From positions 1,240,001 through 1,304,000 of the forward strand of contig BCIX01000006.1 in NCBI GenBank assembly GCA_001600095.1: a stretch of DNA of 64,000 nt, written 5' to 3'. The notes below the pieces were generated by a model, which worked only from the letters and a program-made list of their open reading frames with translations, made no database searches and was not told the origin of the DNA. The stretch is from Bullera alba. Taxonomy: Eukaryota; Basidiomycota; Tremellomycetes; Tremellales; Bulleraceae. The number at the start of each line of letters is the position of its first letter. Positions within the stretch are counted from its first letter, which is position 1. The translations under genes and the position numbers were made by a program. Shown in pieces: positions 45,057 to 56,160 of the stretch.

Positions 45057-46176
45057 TTACAACTTCTTCAACCGATCGAACCGCTGTGCTAGCTCCTCCT
45101 CAGGAGACAACTTCTTTGCCTGCACCGGCTGTGCCGGTGTTTCACTCTGCTTTGCCTTGTTCTCTTCTCCGAGATTATCACCCTTCTTCGCTTCTGCCAA
45201 TTCTGGCACGGATATTGCTTCTTTCTTATCCGCCTTCTCAGCCACCCCAGGCCCTCCTTCGCTGTCATCATCACTATCCCTTCCGTCACCCTCGACGGGG
45301 GTAGGGACCTCGCCAGAAGGCTTAGCCTCGTCATCCTCTGGCTCGGGCTGCCAATTGACACCGTAGCCTTTGGCGATTTCGTACAGGTACGCATCTACCA
45401 ACTCCCTCGCGGGGGTGTAGAGCGCCAGTTTGGACGATACCCTCGCAGGAACCGATTCAGGTGGTGGATCCGATGGCTGGAGTGTGAGTGCGAATGCACG
45501 ACCGTACTAAGTCGAGTGTCAGCAATCTGGATCTCCATCGTGATATCGGCTGAGAGGTACCTTCTGCATCAGCATCTCTCGCAATACTTGCAGTTCCTTC
45601 AATTCCGTCCTCGGCGCAGCGTACACGATGGCACAAATCGCGTCCGCTATTGAGGGCTCAGGTTCCGTTCCCCTACTCCATATCAGCTACATCCACGCAA
45701 AGAGTAGGGTATGACCCACGATGACAGGTCGAGGAGGTTGAACCGAGCCTGCAGCTTCTCCGAGTATAGCTAGGGCTCATCAGCTCTTGACCAGGAATGG
45801 CAGCACAGCCAGACGCCTGACCCACCTCGAGGAGCTCCAGCAGCTCGACGTAGATATCATCCCCTATCAACCCCTCTACCCTAAGTCTGGCCGTCTCCAC
45901 CCGGTCTTTGAGCAATAAGTCGGCAATCTCCCGCCTTGATTTCTTGGCCATTGCTAGTTTCTTCTCTTGCAACGTTCTGAGCCGCTGGATCGCCAGCTTT
46001 ATCTGGACCTGGCATCCATCGTCAGCTCGTCTGAATCCAGGCCATACTGAGGCATTCTCCGGGCCGGCGGCAGGGCTTATACCCATTCAGTGCCTTTGGT
46101 TGCAGCGTGGCTCATCTTGCTTGTGGCAGCAACGCTCGTAACTCACCTTGGTCCGTGCCCCGCTCCATGGTACCAT
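45057..46176 (-). CDS. IST1: ESCRT-III regulator Ist1
   Basis: Regulates ESCRT-III and Vps4 during multivesicular body sorting at endosomes. Start MVPWSGARTK, then the Ist1 helical core QIKLAIQRLRTLQEKKLAMA, KKSRREIADLLLKDRVETAR and LRVEGLIGDDIYVELLELLE, and further on PSIADAICAIVYAAPRTELK and LQVLREMLMQKYGRAFALTL. The C-terminal part is acidic and Glu/Lys-rich, ending RFDRLKKL. Such tails carry the Vps4 interaction motif; the leucine-rich end RFDRLKKL could serve as one. Five or so exons. It ends only 95 bases from the TPT1 stop, tail to tail. Confidence 0.92.
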
Positions 46177-46452
46177 CGTCCGCCAGTGATCAGTGTGTAA
46201 GAAGCCTGGTGTCGAGGATGAAAGAAGACTGACGACTAGAGAGATCAGAGATCGATGACGGCTCGGCGGCTTTGCGAATTCCGAAAACACATTTCAGCTG
46301 TTGACAACTTCGAGCACGATTCATACATTCAATTGTCACTTCACATCTCACTGCAACACACTGAGCTCATATATCAACCTCCTCGGGACATACACATCTA
46401 CTTGATCATCTCAGCGCCTTGGAAAGAGCAAAAGAAGCCGTGTGTCGCCCCG

Positions 46453-48403
46453 ATGCCGTCGCAGAACGTGCTGGGGATCTACCCCTCGGACAGCGTGTCG
46501 GTGAGCGAGAGTCCCGTTCTTTCGGCTGTCTAATACAGCGAAGATGACAACAGGAAGCCCATATGCGCTCAGCTAATGCGATATGATAGGAAGTCGCACA
46601 ATCACTCCCCCTGGACCCGCTGGCGCAGGGGACGGCGGAGGTACTGGCAGGAGATGTGGAATACCGATTACACCTGATCATCCAGGAAGCCAAGAAGTTT
46701 ATGGTACACGGCAAGCGGGCGACTCTGCTGCCCGAGGATGTGGAGTACGCGATGGAGGCTCTCAACGTGGAGGTGGGTGATGACGCTTGGCTCAAGACAA
46801 CATCCTCGTGCTGGGCTCGTCAACAGCGATATCGTACGGTTCTACCGGAGTGAACGACGCATCACCGCTTCCGAGATGGGAAGGTGACTGACTGTCTACT
46901 TATCTTAGCCGCTTCTCATACCACCTCGCCCACTACCCCAGCAGCCCTTTGTGCCCGTGACCATCCCCGCAGCCAATGCAAATGCCAATCCGACGCAGGT
47001 CTACCACGTCCCCGACGAGGAGATTGATTTCGCGACATATCTCAAGCAACCTCTACCGCCTGGACTGAGCAATTCCGCTGGTGTGCAGTGGAAAGCGCAT
47101 TGGCTGGCGGTGGAGGGCGTTCAGCCTGCCATACCTGAAAACCCAACTCCATCTAGCAGAGCAGGTCGTGAGTTAATTCCAGCACGAATGTTATTACTCG
47201 TATTGGCGACGTGAGCTGATTCACCCTTCGCGCAGCTTCGCGCCTGCCTATACCGGCGACAGGGAGTGCCGCACTGAAACCATCTGCCAAGTCGCAACTC
47301 CCCCAGGATCTCCAATTATACTTCTCCCGCTTGACATCCGCCCTGGTGCCCATTGCCCCTCCCACGGGTATCACCGACGCGCCGGGCTTGTCTGACATGG
47401 AGAGACATCGCTCGGCTGCCATAGCCTCGCTGAGCTCCGACGTCGCCGTCACTGGCCTGCTGGTCTACATGGTCAAGTGGCTCAGCGAGAGTATACAAAA
47501 GTGTCTGATGGGTCCACTGCCCGTGATTGGATATTTGGTCGATGCGGTCGAGGCGTTGTTGCAGAATGAGCACGTCTTCCTCGAGCCATATGTGAGTGGG
47601 AGTTGAATCGATGAGGTCAAATCTCCTCTGGATCTTCTCGTTAAGCTGGAATCTGACCTGTGGTTGCGGTGTACAGCTCGCTGACCATGAATCTAGATAC
47701 ACCAACTACTCGGGCCAATAATGTCAATCCTCCTTACATTCCCACTGGGTCCCCATCCGCCTCCGAGCTCGGTCACGAAGGGCGAGCTCACTTCGTATGG
47801 ACTCCGAGTACGAGCTGCCCATCTCCTGCGCAAGGTCGCAGAGGTCTACGGACCAAAATACCCTGGACTACTGCCTCGTAAGTACATCAGCACCACTTGG
47901 AGACCTTCGTCGCACATCCTGACCCGCCTTTAGGCCTCACGTCGACATTGACAAAGACGCTCAACTCTTCGCCATTCCCATCGCCGCTCGGATCGTCATA
48001 CCCCCCTGCGGGGCGGTACGAAGGTGCCATTCTTGGTCTCGCCGCCGTCGGACCGCACGCCGTTCGCACCGGCATCTGGTCCAATGAGAGCACGCCAATG
48101 TCCCGGATAGATGACCTCGCGGTGAGGCTGTACCCTGGTTCAGAAGGGAAGAAGACCAAGGTCGGCTTGAGCAAGGCTTTCGCGAAAGCAATGGCGGTGC
48201 TTTGTACCGAGACCACAGGACAGTCTGGCCAGACGGGCAATGGGGGTAATGTCGACATGGACAAGTTTGGCCAAGTGTTCGGTTATAATCTGGCCAGGAT
48301 ATTCGACAAGAAGGATAACAGGTGGATAGCGGCCGAAATGCTGCGGTTGAAGGGGGAGGAGGAGTCTGGAGCGGGCATGGAGGTGGATACGCCTAGGGCT
48401 TGA
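46453..48403 (+). CDS. TAF6: TFIID / SAGA subunit TAF6
   Basis: Start MPSQNVLGIYPSDSVS. A histone fold follows (EVAQSLPLDPLAQGTAEVLA, YRLHLIIQEAKKFMVHGKRA, LLPEDVEYAMEALNVE) and pairs with TAF9. After a linker with the conserved DEEIDFATYLKQPLP and WKAHWLAVEGVQPA come the C-terminal HEAT repeats (LPQDLQLYFSRLTSAL, GLLVYMVKWLSESIQKCL, YLVDAVEALLQNEHVFLEPY, IHQLLGPIMSILLTFPLG, AGRYEGAILGLAAVGPHAV). The intron at about 47594-47697 must be removed through the late acceptor (GAATCTAG) to give EPYIHQLLGP. The product acts in Pol II promoter recognition. No irregularity is seen. Confidence 0.94.
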
Positions 48404-49156
48404 GGTGGAGGGCTGGTCGGGGAGTAAGCGCATGAGCTGAGTATATCATCTGTCATCTATGTCCGGACCACGTCGCATCTCGGTTACAGTACTCATAGCT
48501 TGCTTCTCCGGAGCTCAGGAGTCTACTAAGACGCTACATACACCATGAAGCTCAGCTCGCTCCTAGTCTCCTAGAGCACGGCCTGCAAGCTGGGCTGCAT
48601 GTGTCGCACTTAAAAGATACCCCCGCTTTACCCGACCCGGCCCGAAGCGGCTTTCTCCGCCACGTGATCGAGGGTAGATAACGTAAGCAATATGCGCCTC
48701 ACGCTGCACCCTGATTCGTGCTCTTTTTCAGCACCGCCATTGTCCCATCCTCGACATCAAACTCGATAGCGAAGACGATCATTGCTACGTCAAGACATCC
48801 TGGTCAACGGTCGAGAACAGTCTGTAACCCAGTGGGATCACCGCCACACGCACAAAGGATCCACGAGAAGGCTTGATACGCGACAATCCCGACGTTCTGG
48901 CGAAATCGCTCATTCCGGACTAAGGATCGTGCGAAACGCTTCCCGCACTCCCGTAGACTCACCTTCACCTCGACTCTTTGCACAACTCGAAGGCTTCCAG
49001 TCAACTGCCCGTATCCATTGTGATTGCCAATCACAGGTCGACATTGAGCTTGGACACTGGATAGTACACAGTCAGACTCGCCGAGGTCATTTTGAATTGG
49101 TCCCTGTGAAAAAGCAATATTCGCATCACAATCTACCTCCGAACATTCACTTCACA
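48404..49156. other. Tandem intergenic region
   Basis: 753 bases. The frame of the next protein is open upstream to about 48782 but its only upstream starts are non-ATG, so I treat it as leader. A CCACGTGATC element lies near 48660. No gene is supported. Confidence 0.4.
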
Positions 49157-50837
49157 ATGAGTCCACCAGCTGGCCGACCTCGACGTGGCCCAGTGAGGCG
49201 ACAGGATCCACCTGCTGGATCCTCGGCAGCGCCAACCACCGCTCCTACGACCGGTGAGTGACAATTTCTTATCCTGCTCGAATGAATCCCTCCCCGTACG
49301 GCTGATCCTGATCATAGAACCTCCCACAACTGCCCCCGAACCCACAACGGCTCAACCCACCACTGCACCCACCACACCACCCGTCCAATCGTCAGCACCG
49401 CCCGAGTCGTCTGCTGCTCCAACTACACCACCCCAGTCATCCGCAGAGCCAACTACTCAACCCCCGCCAACGACTAGTCCACCCGCACAGTCCTCCGCAC
49501 CCCAAAGTTCGGCTCCGCCACCGTCGAGCGCTGAACCATCCACGACGACGAGTGTGGTCGTCGTCCCGCCCTCTTCGGCACCGCAGTCGTCACAGCAGTG
49601 AGTGGAGGTGTACATGCATATCGAGCGTATACTGAGGTGGTACAGACCCACAACCCAGGCTCAGCCATCCACTACCACCACAACGGTCCAACCTTCAAGC
49701 CAGGCTGCGACTTCGCCTCCAGCACAGTCTACCTCTACAGTCGTCGTACAGCCCTCCGAGAGCCCAGTCACGAGCAACGGTGTGGTGTGAGTCACCACAC
49801 ACGCCTTTATTGGATTATGCTGACACTTACCTAGCGTCTCCACTGTGATTGTCTCTGCGAGTCGAGTCAGCACGATCCCAACCGACGTCACGGCGACATC
49901 TGCCAGATCCATCACCACGACTGATGCATCTGGATCAACAACAGTTCTGGTGCCATCATCATACACCTCTGAAATCGTCACCACCTCGGATGGCAGATTG
50001 ATCACCATCACCCAGATCGTGCACAACCCCACTGGCGCTCTGGACTCTGGCCGAGGGTCGAACGGCGGTGCCAACTCATTCTTTGACAACACTGGTGCCG
50101 TTGCAGGCACGTTTGTCGCTGTCGGTCTCGTTGCCGTTGGTATTGTCGCCGCGCTAGGTCTGCTCTGTTTCCGACGACGAAGGAGGCAGAGGCTCGACCG
50201 AGAAGTCACCGCTGCTGCCGTTGCCGCATCGCACGGTCACCAGAGGTCGCCAATTGACGACGCGGATGATATTCACTCTTCCACCGGCGGTCCAACCACC
50301 TCGGAATCGTACCCATCCACTGTCAACCACCCGATGCAGCAGTATGGCCAGTACGGCGCCACGTACGCCGCTGCTGGTGGGTACGACCCGTACGCTCAGC
50401 ACGGACAGGGCGGATACGAGCAACAGCCATACTCGGACCACGATGGGCAAAATGGGCCTTTTGCCACGCCTATAGGATACGACCCGTACGCCAACAGTAG
50501 CGGATACCACGACAACCAGTATTCCAACGAGTACGGCAGCAACTCGCACGAATATGCCGGAGAGGACTATAGCCATGGGAATGCCAATGGGGCGGGATAT
50601 GGAAACTTGCAGCAGGGTCAACAGGGTTACTACTTTGACCCCAGGGATGCGGGGCAGTATGCCGATGCCGAGCCGCAGCACAGTGGAGTCGGACAGGCCA
50701 GGGGAAGTGGATATGACGATGCGTATGGGGGATACTCTGGTGGCGAGGGAAGTCTAGATACGCCAGTACATGAGCGAGGGGATCCGCTTCATGTGAGTGA
50801 CACCGGTTCAGGTGGAGTGAGTGGGGCTGATGAGTAA
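49157..50837 (+). CDS. Mucin-like single-span membrane protein
   Basis: Four exons. A long Ser/Thr/Pro-rich ectodomain (repeats such as PPTTAPEPTTAQPTTAP and SSAPPESSAAPTTPPQSSA) is a likely target for O-mannosylation. A Thr/Val-rich stretch follows (STVIVSASRVSTIPTDVTAT), then one transmembrane helix GTFVAVGLVAVGIVAALGLL, a stop-transfer run FRRRRRQRLDRE, and a cytosolic tail rich in Tyr, Gly, Gln and Asn (QYGQYGATYAAAGGYDPYAQ). The layout is that of fungal wall-stress sensors (Wsc/Mid2 style), without a WSC domain. The N-terminus MSPPAGRPRRGPVRRQDPPA lacks a signal peptide, so insertion would rely on the single helix. No family is recognised. Confidence 0.78.
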
Positions 50838-51518
50838 TAGGTTGCCAACCCAACGAGGCACTAGGTGAGGCCAATGACTATCGAGTCCTGCGACACGGCC
50901 GGCTCGAGACTAGGTTTAGGATCTGTTGAGGTTCATGGACAATGGGACTCTTCAAAAAGATGCTTCGTATCAACTTCGTATCGGGAAGGAAAGTCCTGTT
51001 CCAAACACAATCACAAGCTGCCGTTCATTACACCTCCAACCTCATTTCAAAAGCGCAAATTTCTGCGACCCTTTGTTTGTCTCTATAGAACGTTTTATAT
51101 TTGTACGTGTAGCTTAGTATGACATGCAGCTCTGGCGGATCCATATGATGTCCAACCCATTCAGCCAATGACATCCCCACCCTCACCTCGCCAAGTCCGA
51201 GATCCGAGGAGATTAACCGGGCAAGGCCGGACAAGTCCGGACGAGATCTGGTCCGACTCGACTTTTCGAGGGCATCGACGAGGATCAATGTGCACATTGT
51301 GCAGTGTGCAAGCAGTGTGAGTCGAGCATTCGGGGTGCTGGTGCGGATCACTCACTACACGAGGACACGTTGATCGAACACAGCACAGGTTGTCCTGCAC
51401 TATATATAGCTTGAGCGAATTAAGAAGGCCATTCTCCCAGTCTCACCAGCCGCCCACGACCATCACCGTTCGCCAACACTGTACACAGATACCAGAAACC
51501 AGATACTGTTGTTCCAAC
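50838..51518. other. Tandem intergenic region with the DAO promoter
   Basis: 681 bases. The TATATATA element at 51401-51408 is the only clear site. GTCCGGAC/GACAAGTCCGG inverted strings near 51230 are suggestive but unassigned. Confidence 0.4.
51401..51408 (+). promoter_or_regulatory. TATA box of the D-amino-acid oxidase gene
   Basis: TATATATA sits 111 bases before the ATG at 51519. Confidence 0.5.
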
Positions 51519-52975
51519 ATGAGTAACCTCGATGCCGTGATTCTCGGCGCAGGCGGTGGGTTAACACAAGCATCGAGCCTATCGGTGTAAGGACGCTGAT
51601 GCCTGTTAGTGCTCGGCCTCAGCATAGCCCATGAGATGATGGAGAAAGGGTACAAGGTCGCCATCCTGGCCAGAGACCTGCCCGAGGATCTGCACTCGAC
51701 GGCATTCGCCAGCCCCTGGGCCGTGAGTCGGGAGTCAATGTGACACTGAGTAATCTCGCAATATGATGCTGAGGGATCTGTAGGGCGCCAACTGGGCTTC
51801 CTATGCGACAAACGACAAAGAGGTCAAGCGGGACAGTGTTACATACCGCCGGCTAGAGAAGATGGCGGTTGAACTGCCACACCTCGTGCAAAAGGTCGAT
51901 TTTCGGCACGTGTGGAAGGAGCAGGACGGGTACACTACCCAGTGGTATCAAGACTTTGTCGGAGGGGTGAGTGGGGTCTATTCCACTCTAGGAGATCAAC
52001 GCAGTCCTATGTCTTCGGTGTTGAACGCGAGGAGTTCAGGCAAGATACTTACTCTTCACTTAGGGGCGATCTCTGAACAAGGACGAACTTCCCCCCGCGT
52101 TCAACTGCGGCCTGACCTTCAAATCCTTCACGATCAACACACCGCACTACCTCGCCTGGCTCGCTCACAAGCTTCGTTCCGGCGGGGTGCAGATCATCCG
52201 CCGACCAGTCTCTTCTCTCGACGAGGCGTATGTCGCCCTTGGTCCCGTCTCCCTTGTCATCAACGCCACTGGACTCGGAGCACGTACCTTGCTAGGGGTG
52301 CAGGACGAGCTCGTACACCCCGTCAAGGGGCAGACAGTGCTGGTCAAGGCCGCCAAGGGGTACAAGCCTATCAACTATGGGGTCAAGGATCCAGAGAGGA
52401 TGATGAGCTCTGGCACATCCACTTATATCATTCCAAGGGCGGGATACGCTCCTCCCCCACTCAAAGACTCGGCCGCCGCTCAAGCTGGCGCCACGCAGGA
52501 TGGGGAGGAGCGGGAGGATGGAAAAGGGAGATATGTGATTCTCGGGGGTATCGCCCTTAAAGACGATTGGAACACCCAACCAGACTTCAAAACCGCAGAG
52601 AGGATTTTGAAAGAGGCCTACGCCCTGGAACCCAGTTTGAGCGGTGGAAAGGGCTGGGAGGCAATCGAAGTCGTAAGCCACAATGTCGGCTTGAGACCCG
52701 CTAGGGAGGGTGGGATGAGGTTGCAGCTGGAGGAGAGAACGATAGGACAGGGTATCAACGAGACTCTACTGCTCAAAGAGGTCAAAGAGAGGATTGGGCA
52801 GCCGGTGGCTGTTGTCCATGCGTATGGAATAGGTCCAGCAGGGTAAGTCCGTAAACGAGCAGTGGGATTATGGGTCGTGGACGATTGCTGACCAAGGCTT
52901 AGGTATCAAGCGAGTTGGGGTATAGCAGAGGAAGTCACTGAGATCGCGGAGCAATACCTCCAGCGCCGAGAATAG
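51519..52975 (+). CDS. D-amino-acid oxidase (FAD-dependent)
   Basis: Oxidises neutral D-amino acids to keto acids, ammonia and hydrogen peroxide. [20 protein letters not shown] is the FAD-binding Rossmann start. [59 protein letters not shown] and [13 protein letters not shown] fit the substrate/FAD core, and [19 protein letters not shown] with [20 protein letters not shown] closes the family signature, including the Arg expected to hold the substrate carboxylate. Five exons. The C-terminus is EQYLQRRE. Most fungal enzymes end in a peroxisomal SKL-type tripeptide, which is missing here. A TATA box precedes the gene, as expected for an inducible catabolic gene. Confidence 0.93.
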
Positions 52976-53635
52976 CGCCTGGGGCTGGACGTCAACGACC
53001 GCGTAGGATCTTAGGGTAGATGTGAATTACAATCCGCTCCGGCGTAATGATCGAGATTCTGACCATCCTACATCCCCGTCGAGCCGAAGCACCGGATCTT
53101 GTATCGGCCCGAGAGCAACGAACTGCACGTAAAGTATGATGGAGCTGCCGAAGCCTCCTCGTCCCGGCAGGTCCAGTCGTCTCTGCTCTAGATCCAGTAA
53201 ACTCGGAGTACCTACGCCCCCTCCCCGAGCTTCCCCCGTCGCTTTGCTATATGCCGAATTGTCGACCTTGATCGTCTGCTTGATAGTCTGCTTGCTCGAT
53301 CATGACCGACCCGCATGTTTCCCGCAGGATCATTACCCCGCTGACCAGTGCGCTCCCTCTAGCCCTCCTGATCTCCCGCCCATGTACATTGCCGCGGACC
53401 GGTTGTCGCCGGACCTCCACCCGTCGTGACCACCTCCACCGTCCTCCACCTCGTTGTCCACGACCAGCTGACCGGTGACCACGGCAGGACTACGGGGTGA
53501 TCAAGACGGATCAGAGAAGGGCCGATGAGCGGTATATAGCTGCAAGGAGATCCACTATACAGCAAGAGCACACTGACATTCGCATACCGAAACCATACGT
53601 CAACGAAATCGACAGAGAGATAAGTATAAACTACC
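52976..53635. other. Tandem intergenic region
   Basis: 660 bases with a TATATA at 53533-53538, about 100 bases before the next ATG. The stretch 53136-53429 is open on the plus strand but Pro/Ser/Cys-biased and not convincing. Confidence 0.4.
53533..53538 (+). promoter_or_regulatory. TATA box of the second aldo-keto reductase gene
   Basis: TATATA in GCGGTATATAGC lies 103 bases before the ATG at 53636. Confidence 0.45.
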
Positions 53636-55037
53636 ATGTCCGAGACCAAGACGAAGATGAAGTATGTAAACCTAGGCAAGTCTGGCCTCAAGGTGAGTCG
53701 TTCTGCAATCGAGGCTGAGCAGGTCTATGCGACTTTGCTAACAACTTGTCGTCAGGTGTCCAAGCTCATTCTCGGGTGTATGCAGTATGGATCCGGTCAA
53801 GAGTGGATGATTGCGGACCACGACGAGGGGGTTAGGCAGTTGAAGTATGCCTACGATCAGGGAATCAACGTGAGTGGTGGTAGTCGATTCGCTTTGCCCG
53901 AGATCACTACCCACCCAGTCGAACGCTTACTGACTGCCGTAGACCTTTGACACGGCCAACGTCTACTCTGCCGGGGAATCCGAGGTCATTGTCGGCAAGT
54001 TCCTCAAACAACACTCTATCCCCCGGGAATCCGTGGTCATCCTCACCAAGACTTTTGGCTCCGAGGGCACACTCGAGGAAAAGGGTCCTGCGGGATGGAC
54101 GAACCATAAAGGCCTGAGTCGAAAACGGATCTTTGCCTCTGTCAAGGGCTCGCTCGAGCGTCTCGGATTGGACTATATCGATGTTCTGCAGTGTCATCGC
54201 TTTGACCATGATACCCCGATCGAAGAGACAATGGAGGCTTTGCACGACTTGGTCAAGGGCGGTACTGTGAGATACGTCGGAATGAGCAGTTGCTGGGCCT
54301 GGCAATTCCAGCTCATGCAGAGTGGGTACAACGTGATCGTAACGTGTGGCTGACTTGGGCGTAGCTTATGCCATTCACAACCGCTTGACCCCGTTCATTT
54401 CGATGCAGAACCAGCACAATGCGATGTACAGGGAGGAAGAACGCGAGATGATGCCCGTGTGCAAGCACTATGGCGTGGGGACTATCCCCTGGGGACCAAT
54501 CGGCGCAGGTCGTAAGTGATCGTCAATTTCAAGCTCCCCTCCGAGCCTCTAATAGTAGCTGAAAGAATGCGATCAGTCCTCTGCCGACCGTACAAGGACG
54601 TCGATGCGACGCCCAGAGGTGTCAGTCGAGTACAAATCGGCCAGGGGTCAAAGGTGAGTGTCGACTCGTCAAGCCCGGGCCATATCTATCTCCAGGGGCT
54701 GATCTATTGTTACCCTTCGCTCCCTCCCGTCCACTGTTCCACTATTACACTGCTCCACCCCTCTTGGCTTTCTACGACACCACTCACCCCGTAGCCCTCG
54801 GACAAGCCGATCATCGACAAGGTCGAGGAGATTTCCAAGAAGCGAGGCGTGTCCATGGCCGAGGTGGCCATCGCCTGGTCTTGCGCTTCGAAATGGGTCA
54901 CTGCGCCCATCGTGGGCACTAGGAGCGATGAGAGGCTGGATGAGCTGATCAAAGGGCTCGAGCTGGTGTTGACGGAGGAAGAGCTGAAGGAGATCAATGA
55001 GTTGTACCAGCCCGGCCCGGTCAGGGGTCACGAGTGA
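53636..55037 (+). CDS. Aldo-keto reductase (aryl-alcohol dehydrogenase-like)
   Basis: About 340 residues, starting MSETKTKMKYVNLGKSGLKV. Superfamily landmarks: SKLILGCMQYGSG, FDTANVYSAGESEVIVGKFL with the catalytic Asp and Tyr, VVILTKTFG with the Lys, DYIDVLQCHRFD with the His, and GGTVRYVGMSSCWAWQFQLM. The C-terminal half gives MQNQHNAMYREEEREMMPVC and TIPWGPIGAG, then APIVGTRSDERLDELIKGLE. This is the AKR9/AKR12-type layout of aryl-alcohol or versiconal reductases. The substrate is unknown. It belongs to a different subfamily from the reductase at 29067-30544, so the two are not a recent duplication. Introns are short and the 3' exons are separated by a longer intron near 54657-54792. Confidence 0.88.
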
Positions 55038-55381
55038 AATAGCGCCTAGGCGACGGTGGGAGATCCGTGAGAGGAGGGAGAGGATCGGTTTCTCTACCCT
55101 TTTGCGTGGATTGGCCGATTGGGTATGAGCTTTTGTAGCAAAGAAGATATGAAAATGAATCTTATTGAGCGGTACTCGTACACAAGGTGCTGCTGAAATG
55201 CTTGCACGAGTCTCGATGCGAATTCATGGCTACTCGGAGTGTAGCTGCAGAGACAGAGTACAGCCAGTGGCGAGGAGGTTGCCACCCTTGGCCTCAAACT
55301 TGACATGTTTCATCTAAGGTAGTCGCAACATTGCGTGGGATGCTGGCCCTTGGGAGAAGTCTAGCGTGGCATGGAGCAACT
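55038..55381. other. Convergent intergenic region
   Basis: 344 bases between converging stops. Nothing recognisable. Confidence 0.4.
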
Positions 55382-55690
55382 TCAGCCTTTTTTCGTCCAC
55401 TTGCTGAAGAGGCCAAGCAGGCCGCCCGTGCCTTTCTTGCCATGTTTTTTGCTCTTGGGCCCGCCCTCGCTGTCGTTCTCGTCGGTCTCACCCAACTTCA
55501 AGAACGCTCTGATCCGCTCCAAGCTCTCCTCGTTCTGTCGCGCTTTCGCCGCCGTTTCGGCCTGGCCTTCGGGTGTGGCGAGGTAGGCGGCGTAGCGCGC
55601 CTCATCTCTACGTTTGTCGGCTTTTTGGCCGGGGCTCAACGTGTGATCGGTGCGAGATGGGTAGGTGTTGCTCGGGGGTGCGATGGTCAT
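55382..55690 (-). CDS. Small hypothetical protein, Lys-rich C-terminus
   Basis: 102 residues from the ATG at 55690 (MTIAPPSNTYPSRTDHTLSP). A helical region GQKADKRRDEARYAAYLATP leads to ESLERIRAFLKLGE and a basic, Gly/Phe end (KKHGKKGTGGLLGLFSKWTK). The Leu-Leu-Gly-Leu-Phe-Ser-Lys-Trp end could be an amphipathic membrane anchor. The frame stays open upstream (DIDELSQQEHAM) and a spliced frame further upstream (see findings) may supply more N-terminal sequence. I recognise no family. Confidence 0.5.
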   Translation of the reverse strand: MTIAPPSNTYPSRTDHTLSPGQKADKRRDEARYAAYLATPEGQAETAAKARQNEESLERIRAFLKLGETDENDSEGGPKSKKHGKKGTGGLLGLFSKWTKKG

Positions 55691-56160
55691 GGCGTGCTCC
55701 TGTTGAGATAGCTCATCAATATCGGTCCTCCCGCACGTCGACAAGATGCGACGCGTCAGGTGGCTTCAGGTGTGGCGATAGATCAAGTTTTGTTGGGCCG
55801 CTTTGTCTTTTGACTCACGATGTTCTGAAACGACTTCAACGTCTTTGAGGGCTTTTTGCGTGCTCGCCAAGTGCTCGCATTGTTGAGACTCGAGAGTAGT
55901 ATGGGCGAGCAAGTCGTCGCGGATTGACTGGATTTGCCACCCGGTTCGCTTCCGCGCCGAATCCGAAACGTCACACTCACGGAAATGTGCTGGCAGTAGC
56001 TTGCTGCTGCTTGATACTGAGCAGCTATCGTCACTGTCTTCGCATTCACATCCACTACATTTATACACTCACGATCTGCCAGGACCTGGCTAGACCTCAA
56101 TCTGATCTCAACTATACAGTCATCGCCGCCGACCACCTTCAACTCACAACTCACAACGCG
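55691..56160. promoter_or_regulatory. Divergent region before FIS1, with possible extra exons
   Basis: 470 bases between divergent starts. On the minus strand, two stretches join in phase across an intron: one ending QYQAAASYCQHIS (to about 55984) and one starting SIRDDLLAHTTLESQQCEHL (to about 55820). They may be upstream exons of the small gene, but the next junction does not keep frame in my reading. Confidence 0.35.

Noticed and set aside
48782..49156. N-terminal extension of the mucin-like protein
   Set aside because: The frame is open but starts with TTG, has no ATG before 49157, and has leader-like composition.
29067..55037. Two aldo-keto reductases and an oxidase as part of a secondary-metabolite cluster
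   Set aside because: They are 24 kb apart, in different subfamilies, and separated by housekeeping genes; no polyketide or peptide synthase is present.
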